Shown: piece after piece, positions 43,661-57,335 of the stretch | Layout of the letters: every line of letters begins with the position of its first letter | Position numbering within the stretch: position 1 is the first letter of the stretch | Origin: Lepidonotus clava | Taxonomy: Eukaryota; Annelida; Polychaeta; Phyllodocida; Polynoidae | Length of the DNA stretch: 64,000 nt | Assembly (NCBI GenBank): GCA_936440205.1 | Contig: OW387147.1 | Coordinates: 21,539,629 to 21,603,628 of the forward strand | Direction of reading: 5' to 3' | Notes under the pieces: model-generated | Told to the model about the DNA's origin: nothing | Seen by the model: the letters and a program-made list of their open reading frames with translations, nothing else | Databases searched by the model: none | Position numbers and translations under genes: made by a program

Positions 43661-46600
43661 GCTGTTAAAATCCTAAGAAATGGCTCTACACTTCTAACGA
43701 GGAGGAGTAGAAGTCTTCAGGGCTATCACCTTAAAGTTACATAAGGCAAGCCAGCAGAGCATCTTGTCGCCGCCTGTTTCTTAAGAGACCATTAACAAAG
43801 TTAACGCGCTAAAGCACAGACTTTCTCAGAAGTAGGCTTGATTTGGATTTATATTCTGCCTTCTCATGTCTATGAAGTCTTTTCAATTGATTGCTCACTT
43901 CAGCTGGAAGCTATTAGGCCTGTTCAAAGTATGGTAGTTTCTTAGTAACTTTGAAATTCGTCTGTAGTCTTGTGTGCTTATCAGGTTCATCTTAAATATA
44001 AGGATGAACTCTAGGAACAACAATTTTAATTTCCTTAGACTTTTGGGAGATCCTCTTCAAATATTGAATAGAGGGACATTGAATTTGTCTTAAGAAATAG
44101 CGCTTTTGGTTTCGAATACATCCAAATTAACAAGATCTAATGCATGCAGACTAGTCAAAAAGCAGAAGACAACAAACCAGATACCTAGAATGTATTGGCA
44201 ACTTATAACATTATGAATATCAGAATACGTTGCTCTTCGAAGAAAAACACTCAGGCAAGTCAAATTAACCACACATTGCCTTGAAAATCGCCAAGTGGCT
44301 TTCAGAAATAAGATTCAGAACTTGGGAACACTCCATAGATAAACCATACAGCACAGGTACCAGTAGAAAAACACTAATCCAAGAAGTAAGTAGTATCTTA
44401 TCAGTCGGCATTACTGGCCCAATCCCAGCCTGCTATATGGCTTCATTAGCCTGCCCTGGAGGACAGTAACCTGCCCGTGTAAGTACGCCCTCTGGGACTA
44501 AGAAGTTCCTCCCTATCTGCAGCCCAGACTCACGTCTGACTTCGACGTGCTGACTTAGCCATTAGTTCTATTTATACAGCTGATAGGAGAGTCTTATCAG
44601 TCTGATAACGACGGCTGTGTCCATAGGGCTATTCTATTTTGTTGGACTTGTTATCTGTCCTCAGAAACTTTGCAGATCCTGTGGAACAATATATATGAGG
44701 TCTCCATACATTTCTCCTAAAGGAAGATTTAATCTATCTTAAATGGAAATATACAGTCACATTATTCAAACTGACACACTTGGATTCTTTTTGGAAAGCA
44801 AAACAGCTATACTATGTACAGAACATTGGTAAACCCATCGCCACAAATATATTCACCAAAGTTATAACAATTTTTCTTTCACGAGACTAAGGTATATTTT
44901 CTAAATTCTCCCTTGTAAGACGAACATCATCGATACAAACATAAGCCACAACAAATTGTCCTCAAATTCCCTTCCATGGAATACCTCCAGTACAAAGCAC
45001 AACAGAGAGCCCTATACATTTCCCAAAGCAAAACCTCATAGCCCCCACCTGAACCCAATATACAATAGGCTCAACCTGCACACACCTGGTGAAAGCCTGG
45101 TGTTTGCTGACGACCTGCGGACAGCCCCGAGCAGCTCTGAGCAGGTCCCCCGGGTTTGGTGAGCAGCTCCGGGGAGCAGCTCCCACCCTTTGTGGGCCAC
45201 AACAATGCCCTCTCAGGGCCTGCCTGATTAGGTCCAGGTAATGGGGCACGGCTCTCTGTGGGGAATGGGCGGTGATCTGGGTCTATGGGAAAATAGGAGG
45301 AGGGGGGAGGTATGCTTTAAGAGTAACATGGGGTGAGAGCGATTTTATATGTGAGGGGTCTGAGAGGGTGTATGAGTAGGGAAAAGAATAAGATGTACTT
45401 TATAAAAGAGAAAATATAGATTTCATATTTCATTAAGGTATTCGATTCTTTTTTTGTCTTTCCGTTCACATTGTACTATGAGCATCCAGGAGTTTTTGTT
45501 GAAATTGATGCACAATTCCCAGTTCAAAGAACCTTGGTTTTCATATTATTAAAATAGGCCCGGAATTAAGAAAATAGTTTTGAAAAGATTCTCAAACTGT
45601 TACACATTTATATCGGAGTGGGTTAATACTTTGGCGATATCTTTGTTCCAATCATTTTAAGGATGTAGAAACTCACAGTATAAAGCTCAACATACTAGGT
45701 CCAAAAGCACAGAGTAAAAAATAAGGATTATTACTTCACTTCTGTTTTCAACTGGAAAAGAAAATTCCCACCTATCCTACCCACTTAGTACTTTGGAATG
45801 AAATTCGCCACCCTCTTGGGTCATTAAACATAATAATAATCAGGTTCAGCTTAAGGAAAGACGCCCCCACACACCTATCTATCACCACAAACTACCTCCC
45901 CAACCACCAGCAATTCAAACAACCCTGGCCAAAACAAAACAGGACGAACAATGTCAATTTGCCTGGTCATTTGTGTCCCTAACAAGCCTTGAGATTTCAG
46001 CCGATTACACCTGCTGGTATGATTAATTTTGCAGGGAGCAAATAAAACACCCTCTCCATATTGAATGGAAATGCCCAAATTTGTTTAGACCATGTTTGCC
46101 AATAGCTACTGTTTCAGGCGATTTGTCCGAGCACCTTTTGATGAGCGAACTGGTGCGGTCGACTCTGGCCAAACCGGGGTGGTTGATTCCGGTGAACGCG
46201 GGGTGTTTTGCATAAAAGAATGGCCTTTCGAGCCTGTCGTTACTTAGGCCAGAGGCTGAATGCTTTACCGGAGTGCTGCAAATGCCTGTCTGACTGGCTG
46301 TTAATGCTGGCTTGGGGCAGTGAAATGCGGCCCGGTCTCAATGGCTTAAGAGGTGTCCGGCCGGGTGGCGGCTGCCACACCTCCATGTTTAATTCATCAG
46401 TTGGACTGGGCGCTGCCACAGGCAAAGTGGTCCTTGGTTAAAAGCCTGCCTTTGAGCAGAGCTGCTGAGAGTTGCTTGTTGAGAGCAAGTTACACGTGCA
46501 CTGTTCCTAACTCAGCTTCAGTTCGGTGGTTTGTAGGACTAGCTTATCTATACAAAAGTATCTCGGTACAAACTTAACTAATTTGATGTTTTTACACAGC

Positions 46601-48255
46601 TCTTTCCTCATTCAAACCCCTTACTACTAGGGAAAATTCTTTTGGGAGAACTTATCCCATAGCGGTGATTATTGCTTCTATTCTAAAATTCAACCGAAAG
46701 AGAACAGGTAGTGGCTATGGTAATTTTCTTCCATTTCTTTACCCAACATTACTATGATGAGTTTTATGTTTCTCGCTAATTTAAAACCAAGAACAATTAC
46801 ATCTTTCCACTTGGTTTTTCTTTGAATGCTTACGTCGTTTTGTTACATTTGTACCCATTTACAAGGATTCCAGCAAATCTAGTTGGACAAAGAGCCAATG
46901 GATGACTTTCCCAACAACTGGTAGTCAGATATTTGTCAAATTTTTATCATAGTCCTATTCCTGATTCTATCGTTGAATACACATGCAACTTGTTTGATGC
47001 TACAAAACGTGTACCTTAATTTTAAACTCCAACCTATATAGACCGTGTGTTTCAGAACACGTCAGTCAATGAATTTCAAAATACATTTTAAAAATAAGAC
47101 ATTTTAGTTTTACCCAAGCCGACAAACCACCTGCTCACCAAGCTCTCCAGATCCCAAGAACTAATACCACTCAACCCTCGTTACTAATGACAACTCCCTG
47201 GTTGCTATGGGCAACGGTGTGGGAGCCCTAATGGCATTGTTGTGTATCCAAGGACACTGGGCAGTTCTGGGCGTCCATTGTGAATGCTGTTACCATGGTG
47301 ACGACTACCCACTCAGGCTGAGGTGCAGGAGAGAGTGGTGCAGGGACTTGACACCCCCTCCAGGGCGGCTCACGCCCTGGAAGTGGTATTTTGGAGCCAT
47401 TCCCCCGCCCCTTCACTCCCGAATCCATCACCAAAAGACCTGTTCTGTGGTCGTGAGAGTGCCTTGAAATAACCGCTCATCAGGCTGGAAACTGCCAATG
47501 GAATTGTTCCAGGTAAAAAGGCTCTAAAAGGATACATTACGGTTAATTGTGGCTTCTCAAATGGATGCTTTTAGGCTGGTTAACTATTACTGGCAACGAC
47601 TTCATTCATTTTTATTGAATTCAACGCCCAGGTTTTCTTAGTATCTCGACCGCACTTAAATGTTCAATGCTAAAAAGAACGAAACTGGAATGCGTATGCA
47701 CAGCAAGGGCGGTTAACATAATCGAAGCGACTTTGCTGGAACTCACAAGGTTCTCTTTATTTGGGATGTTCCCACGAAGAAACATTTAACTGTATATCCA
47801 GTTTGGGGACTTAAGAGTGATATGTCATTCGAAGGTCTTCATATTTGCAGCTTTTTGCAATCCGAGTTGCAGCAAAAGGACAAGCTCTGCATGTTAAGAT
47901 GTCATAAGGCAAATACCCATGCATGTTGCATTTTAAGAAACAGCTATAGTAATCGATTAGTGTCTCATAATATACATAATGCTGATTAATGTAAAAAAAA
48001 GCTCTCTTTTTAGATTATTTGACTAAATTTTCAAACAGTTTTTCAAGGGGTGAAACCATCAAACAAGATAATGACATTAAAAAGTCTACCATGGCCGACA
48101 CGAAAACCAAGAGTCAGCCACAACAACGCTTTTCTCATCCCTTCCACTCTATATGCGCACCTTGCTGAGGTGGCTTATACAGGGTTGGCTTATACAGAGG
48201 TAAGACTCTCTTGACCATGCTGGGATAGGCTCCGAGGACAAAGCCAAGCAAGGCC
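43661..48255. other. Non-coding DNA
   Basis: No coding exon, RNA gene or clear repeat recognised. A GC-rich patch at about 45090-45250 carries repeated CAGCTC/GAGCAG stretches, and one at about 46090-46440 is also GC-rich. Open frames in both are short and unrelated to known families. Confidence 0.45.
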
Positions 48256-48258
48256 TAA

Positions 48259-48478
48259 AGCTCGATATCCACTAGGCAATTTGGCCAGATGGCCGACTGG
48301 TTGGCGCTAAAATCAGCCAATTCTACTAGAATGATCAGCCAATATTAGCACCAATTCACAATGAACACGCACATTTCAACAATGAATACTGATTGGTTAT
48401 CTGAATTCGTGCAAAAATCGGCTGATTCCTTTTCCAGTTATCGGCTGATTTGTACAATGAATCAGTGGTCAGGGGGCT
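48259..48478. mobile_element. MITE, diverged copy of the AGCCCCATACC family
   Basis: Preceded by TAA. It starts AGCTCGATATCCACTAGG, has repeated GGCGCTAAAATCAGCCAATT and CGGCTGATT-type units, and ends near GGGGGCT. Length and internal motifs match the copy at 10659-10865. Confidence 0.55.
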
Positions 48479-49227
48479 TTCGTGGGTATAGTTCTGACAT
48501 GAGCTCCTGGTTCTGGCACCGATATGAATATGTAATTATCATGAGGCAACAAGAGTTACATTTCATTTCTAACATGGAACTATTCTAGTGGAAACTGGGT
48601 TATCGAATGCAATGCAATGCAATGAAGGCGTGCTATAAAATAAGGACGCCATAGGGACACATATGCCTCTTTTGACTGTTTGGCTAGTGTATTGCAAGTT
48701 CTTCCTTTGTCCACTGTAACTCCATATAATACATATAATTATAGGCCTATGTATGTATAGCCCACCTATAGTCCAGAATGTATGTTAATTCTAATCAAAA
48801 TTCTTCTCCTTTTCCTAAAGGCAAACAAACACTTTCTTTGGTAACAAATTGGCAGTACTAATAGTTTGCCTACCACTGACTAAAAGCTGCCCAGGCATGA
48901 TGGCGTTTTCGCTGGTTCCAGGCCTCATCTCTGGAGACAATCGCAATCGCCCATCGCAGTAAGCAGATGGAGGCCATCAATAACAGCACTATAGAGCAAC
49001 CCGCGGGTAACCAGCCAATGCCTAGTCAGGTCACGTGGCGTGCACGTCGTAATCCGCCAATGTGACTGGTCCCAGCTCCGACCGCCTCACTCTCTCTATT
49101 ACCAGGGGACAAAGGCATGCCAATAAAAACAATAGCAGCTATTGACTCAGATTATCCCAGTGCCCCCTCTTGGTGCCCGCCAGAACTAAAAGCAGACGAC
49201 TTTTGACCGGAACTTTCACCGATGGTG

Positions 49228-49347
49228 TGACGTCACAGGGCGGGAACTTTCATTGCGGAAAAGTAATGATGTGACGTCACAGCGTTGGCGGTTGCATTGC
49301 ATTGACGTCACAAAAGCGGAAGTAGCATGCCCCCGTTGAACGGAAGT
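49228..49347. promoter_or_regulatory. Cluster of three CRE sites with ETS and GGGCGGG motifs
   Basis: TGACGTCA occurs at 49228-49235, 49272-49279 and 49303-49310. The first two are full GTGACGTCAC palindromes. GGGCGGGAA (Sp1/E2F-like) is at 49238-49246, and ETS-type CGGAAGT at 49317-49323 and 49341-49347. A NRF1-like GCATGCGCAG lies at 49561. TGACGTCA is bound by CREB/ATF proteins. This looks like a promoter, but neither strand has a recognised first exon. Confidence 0.5.
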
Positions 49348-49616
49348 TCAGACTGTGACTCGGCAGGGGCCGCCCTCACAATAATAGCGACAGAAATCGG
49401 TAGAAAGAATGAGAAATCGCCAGTAGGAGCAACTCTAACTTTCTTCTGGCCGATCGAATTGCGTCTGACCCGTGAACCAAGGGAAATGACCTTAGGGCAA
49501 AGGAGGTGTTGGCGGGCGACCCGCTTGTGGCGCCTCTGGTGGCAGAACTTGGCATACTGAGCATGCGCAGACGCCTGAACCAGGTCTGACCTTGACGTGT
49601 ATTTGCTCAAGGTTAC

Positions 49617-49633
49617 TGCCAGAGGGCGCCAGG
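49617..49633. promoter_or_regulatory. CTCF-like motif
   Basis: TGCCAGAGGGCGCCAGG contains CCAGAGGGCGC, close to the CTCF core. It lies at the edge of the CRE island. A weaker similar motif (TGCCCCCTCTTGGTG) is near 49171. Confidence 0.3.
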
Positions 49634-49699
49634 GTCAGGGTTCCCCTTGCCAACGGCCACAGAAGGGATCGAAGGGCGCTTCACCGTAAGAAGCCGAGG

Positions 49700-52600
49700 T
49701 CAGAGCATGGCAGTGCTTCTGTAGGGAAACTGTATAAACGGGAAACTGACAAGTACATTAATGTAGGAAGCTTTAACTTTAGATTCTTGGCCGATAGTGC
49801 TGGGGACGGAAAGATGTAAAGTCTGCAGAGGTAGCCTGATTTTATTCTTTATGACAGGTAGAACTCTTTATGTCAACACAACCCTTTGAACTATATTAGT
49901 ACACATCTTGCTAGAATTCCCTGGAACTTCGCTGCCCAAACTTTGACTACGGTATGTACTATAACATAGGGGCTTTTCATTTAGTACGTACGCGCATGTA
50001 AAAAAAGTCTCAACCTCTCACCCTGTCTTTGGCAAAAATACGCAGTGGATTTGTAATAGAAAGTATGCACATTTTGAAAGAATTTGGGCCCCCCCCTCCC
50101 CCTTGATGCTTACATACTTAATGGAAGGCCCCACAATATAACGTTTGGTCCTCATACTAACAGCTTTCAACGGGACCGTAATCCCATTTAGTAGGATTAA
50201 TTACAGCGGTAGCATTCTTGAAAAAAAAACACGATAGAAGATAACATTTACAGAAGTCAAAGACAGTGAGGTTGATAAATTGAAAATTAATTCTGTTCGT
50301 GAAGTTTTAATTTGACTGACGAGAATGGATAAATAGTTTAGATACGACTTCGGGTACTGATTCAGATATTGTAATCGCAATGCATACAATGTAAAGTATT
50401 AACCTGGTATTCTATTTTTTTTTTATCTAGGGCTCCCTTAAAGGATAAAGGATCACTACTGCAACTGTTAATTCTCTCTTTAAAACTCGATCGTTTCTTA
50501 AGACAATTGATTAACAGCTACATCAACAACGTATACATAGGCCTCCTACCTCATTCGACAGCGAAACATTATCTTGATGTTCTTGTTATACAAGTTGGAT
50601 TTTTTAAATATAAATTTATGTAAGAAGTATAAATAATATATCTAAGGATATATAACTTATATATACAAGGGCGGGTCATGGCGCTCAGTAGAGGGACCTA
50701 TATTATATCTGATAGAATATATGGCGAAAAAAATGGAAGTGAAACAAAGGTTCGACATTGCACGGACCAGACTCCGCTAGACGATATCAGTCAGAGAGAA
50801 AAGCACATCTGCAGCAAATTAATCACACTTCACTCTTTTTTAATTGACTTTTGTTTACAGGCATCTCGATCCACGCTGAAGTCCACACATAAATTACCTC
50901 CGACTTTTTACCATTTCCCTGTGTCGGGAGCTGCTTTTAAAGTAATGGCATTTGTTTTAGAATTGTTTTTGGTGCAGAAAAAAATCCTGTCCTGATTTAA
51001 GATAGTCTTATTAGTACCATGCCAACTTGCCCTCCTACACACAGAGATCGAGTGGGTAAGGAGGAGAGATGGGGAACTAGTTTTTTTCCCTTTATGTTTT
51101 TATGGTTTGATCTTTAACTAGGGACTGGAGGATCAGCTTATATGTTGGCTTTGCTTAGAAACGAATTTGAACTGCCGGATATACTGGTCGATTTCCATTG
51201 TGATAAGACCACACACATAGAAGACATTCTAGAATAGACGCAGAACATGTCTATTTTCTGACTGAGCGACAAAAGGTGTTTATTGAGAAGTTCTATTCCT
51301 ATTCTGAGAATATAATTTCAGGAAAAATTAAAATACTCCTTTCTCTGACCAAGTGTCAGCTGTCTCTCATTTCTGTATGCCTACATCACTTATTTGCAAT
51401 CTTTACAGATTTACTCAACAGGTCTCGTGGATATTAATACATACACTGTGGATTACGAGTAAAAAGAAACAATAACTAGATCGTCAAGAACCAACTAAAT
51501 GAATCGATAGCTGACATTAAAGGTGGCGACCAGGAAATCTCTCGTTAGCTGACATGGATACACATAATGCCTGATAAGTCATCTTTTCCTACCACTAAAT
51601 TATAGTCACCTATTTCTTGCCTCCACGATTTGAATAGAAATATTCCCAAACTTAATTAACAGAATTTTTCATTAGGCCATGCCATTCCCTTATTACTAGA
51701 TTGATATACCAATGTTTGGCAAATATAATCAACAATACTTGAAGTTGCGTGCAGCAGTTAACACGAAAAGAAATTCATCATTTTAATGGAGGAAATGGTA
51801 GTGAGACTGAGATCTCTTTTATAACACAATATTTGAAAAAAGAACTTCATCACACAGCCTGGCTCAGACTTCATTTTGCCAAAATAAATCATCCCATTAG
51901 AACACAATCACTAATTGGTACATTCCTATGGTCAGCAGGAACATGCCACAAACGACGACTAGGACCAGTTTTAATTAGAGAAATTCATAAATCACACACC
52001 AGCTTCTGAATTAAACCAAACAAAGGCAAGGAGACCTACACTGAGACAAAAGGAAAACCTTTTCTTTCAGTCCAGATGACAAGACCTCCCCAACACAGAC
52101 TAAGAATTTAATTGAAACCAGTTTTCTTGGGTTTGGTGACTGCCGGCTAAGGTAATCCATTTCAGGTTGGATTGAGGAGAAGTAAAAGAAGCAAAGAATG
52201 AATCACATTGCTCGTCACTGATCAAGGCGGCGTAGGCTGTGAGTTTTACGCCGATGACAAACAAGACCGCGTGCAGCCAGGCGCAAGAAACACCGACAGT
52301 TAAACAGCACTACCGCGCGCTCCTGACTTTTTAGCTTCCTAGTAATTTGGCTAATTTCTTTTTGCAGGTCCTTACAACATTGCAGGCGGTGGTCAATTGA
52401 TGGAAATAATATTGCAGCCCAAAGTTGAAATGTTCAGAACAAAGGCAGGGATTTTCAATCAAGCACAATATGACTTCACAAAGACTGGTTGGCTTGAAGA
52501 AGCATTGGCTTTGAAGACCTATTGGATTTTCTGCCTGGTAAAAGCAGGCCTCATCATACCTTGTGTGAATGTGACAAAGCTGGTGTACTTCTGAAAAGGC

Positions 52601-54529
52601 CTGGACTCCGTTCTATTTAGGCAGAGAGCAGTCCATTCACACTAGTATTGATCCAGACCCATGCTACACTGGGTGTGAGAGAGTGCACACGTATTGAGGA
52701 GCGAAAAAGTAAACTCAGCTTTCAGTGGACCTGTCTAATGTGACTGCAAGTTACCAAACAAAGTGGGCGGTCCAGGCTTGGAAATGTCAGTAGCCAGACT
52801 GGCACACACACTCAGAGCAAAAAAAACTAAGAGTACAGAGATAGACACCAACGACAAATGGGTACGTTCTTGTCCACTGTTGAGAAAAAAGTGTTATTCT
52901 AAACTAATTTTGGATAAAACCTAAACAAGCTCGGGAGTTTCAGTTGAAGGTTCGGGGGGATGGAAGGGACTGATGGTCTGAGAATAAATCTGAAAATATG
53001 CATCCTTATTAGGAGAATCGAGGAGTCATACAAAGGATACGAGGACTACATATTTCAACTTCTAATCTTAAGCCTGTATTTCAAATACCGATTTCGATGC
53101 TGCCGATTTTGTACTTGTTTAATTTTCTCTGAGAGAGGAATACGAGACGGTTAATCCTATATACTAATCAAAAGAGAATTGTAAGACCTTTCTACTGGTG
53201 TAAAACATGTCTATATTTGACCTTATAGACTGCTCATTTTGTAAATCTGCAGCAACATCGGCATGTGGAATATAGGCTATCAAAAGTACAAAAATACAGA
53301 AAGACAATGGATGGGTGAATTTTCACACAAAGGAGGCTGGTTATGTTTCCCACATTGCAAAATTAAGTTATTCGAAGAATGCATACAGCTCAATTGTATA
53401 AACGTTTAAACCATGAAGTGAGATGATGTGACAGACTACTGGATATTTCGCAGTGGTGGAAGTCCAGCGCATAAAGTATGCAATAAAGCTATCGCCTATT
53501 CCTAATCCTTCCTCAAGCAACTCAACTTTCTGATCATGAACACTGCTTCTCTAACACTACCCCAACAACCACCCCTTTGTTAAAAATCCCCCGTTCTCCT
53601 GTATACAGGACAACACACTGTACGTACACTCTACTCTTGTTTTTACTCTCCTCCAGCAGACTTTTGAGTGGCAGGCCCCTGTGACAGAGGGGACAGTGAC
53701 GGCATCATACTTGTATGTGTGTCCCATTCTGTCGGCAGCTGACAGGCAAAGTGGTTTAGGCATGTATTTATTCTGCGGCCGTCATGTTGACTTCCACCAT
53801 TATACTGCCAGCTGTATGTGTTTGTAGAAAGTCCCAAAGTGACGGCTGGTGCTATAGCAAAGCTTCTGACATGCTTCTGACATTTGCAAGAGCTTTGCCT
53901 ACACTTTTGCAGAGCAAACATTTGCAAATGAATCAATCTAAAAGATTGATTCGCATTTGTATTTTTAAGAATTTTTATTAAATGACATTTAATAGGATTT
54001 CCTTCCTGTTCAGAAATGTTGCAATATAACGGGAGTCCTCATACTAGTTACTGATATAAATGCAACTTCTTGACCATATTTCCTAAACTTCAAATAACAC
54101 TGAATTTTTTTCTCTCTTCTTCGTATTGCATATTGCAGAAAATTACACTTTTGACTGCTAGCAACTTTTAACATTGCTTATTCTAAGTCGCCATGTCGAG
54201 GTAGCTCATAAAGTTGGTTTCTCTTCCAAACTGTTTCACAGCTGTAATATCATATGCGCGACGGATTTAGAAGCCAAGGTATCCATCAAGCGACCTGAAA
54301 TACCTCTGATATTTCAAGATCAAGCAACGCCAACGGCCACCAGGCCTTAAAAACGGACCGAGCAGGTGAAGACCAAGATGGCCGTTTCTCACAGACCCAA
54401 CCAGGCGGAAGCCCTTCCCAAACATTAGACACCTAATTTCCTCACTGCCAACTGAGGAAGAAAAGAAGAAAAAGCAACTGCCTCGTTTTTTTTTCTACTA
54501 AGTCGCCCCACAGACCGCAAACAAAGAAG
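49700..54529. other. Non-coding DNA
   Basis: No coding exon or structured RNA recognised. The sequence is mostly AT-rich and unique-looking. Open frames of 60 to 105 codons (for example 50678-50995) show no homology or splice context. Confidence 0.45.
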
Positions 54530-54532
54530 CTG

Positions 54533-54687
54533 ATTGGTCCGTTAACTATAAGGGGGACTGCTGGCGCCCCCTATTGGTGGCGGTGTGAGTTGGGGGCTGC
54601 TCACTTCCGGTATTGATCCCGTGAGCGCTCACGTGTACAGTGGCAGCCAATCAGCGGCTTTCTTTCGGTCTTCGGAGTCTTATATTA
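54533..54687 (+). promoter_or_regulatory. Promoter-like island with CCAAT and TATA-type motifs
   Basis: In order: inverted CCAAT (ATTGG, 54533), a CTCF-like GGCGCCCCCTATTGGTGG (54563-54580), ETS-type ACTTCCGG (54603), CACGTG (54630), CCAAT (54647) and TATATTA (54681). A CCAAT box about 34 bases before a TATA-like box suggests + strand transcription. No downstream gene is recognised. Confidence 0.35.
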
Positions 54688-55683
54688 TTCGGCTCGAAAA
54701 ATCAGAGAACCTCTTGAGTCGATATGAGCAGCTCATACCCCAGGGGGCAAAGCAGGCTGCGTCTTTTACCCTGCTCTTGCTTACTTCTCATTTCATCTGG
54801 GTCGTATTCTCTCATTTTCTCCACAATTTCCTTGCCCTTTAGGCATGCGTGCCCCAAATCTTCCCCTAAAAAGTAGTCCGGGACTCCATCTTTCCCTACT
54901 GATCACAGACAACTTGTTAAATGCTTTCAATCTAGCTTTACTTATGCTGAATCGAAAGCTTTCAACTTCTGTGAATAGACATAGCAAATAATTACTTTCA
55001 CTTGACAATAGTCTAAACGGGTCATTGTTGTTTTTCAGCACAAATTCAAATTTCGAGTTGCAATTCTCACTGTATTATGAAGTTTTCTTCCTAGGATATC
55101 TTACAAGAAACGTTATTACTTCCTATTGTTCTCACAAGTCTAGCACAATAATGTAACTCAATACTTTCATTTTGTATGATCAGACAGGAAAAATATTCCA
55201 TAATTACAGTGTCTGTATCTTCAATACTTCATAAAGGTCTTCTTTATCTTCCTGAGCCTGAAAGGCCCTACAGTCATTCAACTCATTGTTTATCTCTGTG
55301 AGGCCAATGATATATTCCTATTATTTCTTTCTTACATCTTAAGTCTACGTCAATTCATTTGTCTGTCGTCTCACTTGGCGCTTTCCTTTTAACTAACAGT
55401 GTAAAATCGCGTAAAGACTAAACTACTTAGCTTAAAGCGTCTATTGTTTAGATTAAATCACCAAGACACTTTTATCTCAAAAGATGGAGGAAAGCAGCTA
55501 TGCCTACTTTCAACAGAACATAATTCTCAAAGCCAGGCACGAGGGGACAAGTCAAACTGTTCTCGACACTGACTGATATGAATCAGTAGGACAAACAACG
55601 ATATTTCAACCTTTTGATACAAACTGTCTTTTGGATGCAAGTGCACGATGCAAGTTGTTACCACATAACATTTCGTAAGGTAT

Positions 55684-55835
55684 GTAGTAGTATTGTTCCT
55701 TTTTTCCAATTGTAGGCCTATAATCATAATTTACAGGTAGTAGTATTGTTTTGTGTTTTTTCAATTGAGCAGAGCTCCGTTTATTTCAAGAACAAACAAT
55801 ACAATACTTAATCTCTGCTAGGTAGTAGTATTGTT
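55684..55835. repeat. Three copies of GTAGTAGTATTGTT
   Basis: The 14-mer occurs at 55684, 55737 and 55822, with an inverted ACAATAC near 55800. It is probably a small decayed repeat. Confidence 0.5.
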
Positions 55836-57335
55836 AAATGGGGGTTTTCTCATGGAGTCTCGCTACGTTGTTTACAACATGATAGCAAGTAGTATACGAA
55901 AACGTTCCACGGTACCGGGTACCCTTCGACGAAAATTTGTTAGATACAATGTAAGGATGTTTGTTTTTACTGAGATACGTGTTCCAGGACCCATAATGAT
56001 ATTTAATGCCCTCAACGACAGTGGTTGGTTGTAATGTAAGAATGTTCTTTTGAGTGAATTCGTGACTCAGTGAATCCGAACACTTATGACATTTTAGCAA
56101 ATTGTGTAATAAAATTGACATCCATCTGCCTTATATCTAGTGGAGTTTGTTAGGTCCATAGGAAAACTGTAACTGTATATCAGTAATCTATATACATCAC
56201 ACGTTATCATTATTTATATACTTCATATATTCGTCATTGCTTAAAGTATTATCAAGGCATTTGCAAGAGGAAATCCAATAGCAGAATCTACACTACAAAG
56301 GTCAACTCCCTTAGGTTTTATCTCACTATAGCATATCTTGATATCACAGGTCAATTCCCGAGAGACCGCTTTTTTCTTAAGACACTGAAATCATTAATAG
56401 GCCTATAGTTTGTTGGCTGTAACGGTCAAGAGTAAGGTAAACATTTTTCTTAACACTGATATTGGTTTCCTGTAAAGTGGTAGGAAAACAATGGAAACTG
56501 CTAGTTTGCTCTAATTGGAAAGAATATCATCTTAATGACATCAAATTGTTGAGATAGTCAACATTGAAAGTATAGAATTGACAATCCATAACAAAAGCTT
56601 ATTGGTTCTAAGCAAATGTCGTAGAGAAGACAATGTACAGGGAAAAAACAATTTATGGTCCTATAATTTGTTATCTTGCCCTACTCAGAAACTACGCAAA
56701 GACAACTATGAGAGCCTCAGTGCTATTACGCCGTACAACCTGGAGGTGACGGTATGTATATGAGACATTAACCTAACAGGCCAAACGATGTGTTGCCTTA
56801 GAGCGTGAGTGGGAATGTTCATGGGGCATCTGTCAAGGGGCTCAGTTCTGGTACTGAAACTGAGCACTGCTCTCACAGGAACGTTGCTTCAGAGGGGAAA
56901 GTGAGGCGGATATATAAGATGGAGTCACATAATGTAGAAATACATGGTAGTGCGTGATGTTATTACAAGAGAGGTGAACAGTTACACGTGAGTTCCATAT
57001 ACTGTTACATAGAGGTATTACTGGATAGAAAGCCCTGGTGCTGAGAGATGAAACGTCTTTGATTTGATAAAAATATTTTTGTATGTTTACCCCCTTATTC
57101 CCAAATGAAAAAGAAGTTTTCATATTAATTACATTGTCGGAATGTTACAGCCTGCATGCTACGAACGGGCTTAAAGGTAAGATATGCGGGTACACTTTTT
57201 AAGCTATGCAAAACTCCAAGTTCAAAGTATAATTCGTAGAATCCCAAGCCAAACACTTTTTGCAGAGACTATTCCAGGACTTCCCACCACAAATTGTACA
57301 AAGCCATCCAATTGGTCAACAAGTGCAAACTTTAC

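Noticed and set aside
48890-49020. Short - strand peptide with a hydrophobic run (SIVLLLMASICLLRWAIAIV)
   Set aside because: It looked like a membrane helix, but has no start context, donor or homology to the missing DPY19L helix; probably chance.
50900-50945. SSRHREM followed by a GT on the - strand, considered as the missing DPY19L loop
   Set aside because: Only the final REM agrees with the family, and the upstream codons do not match.
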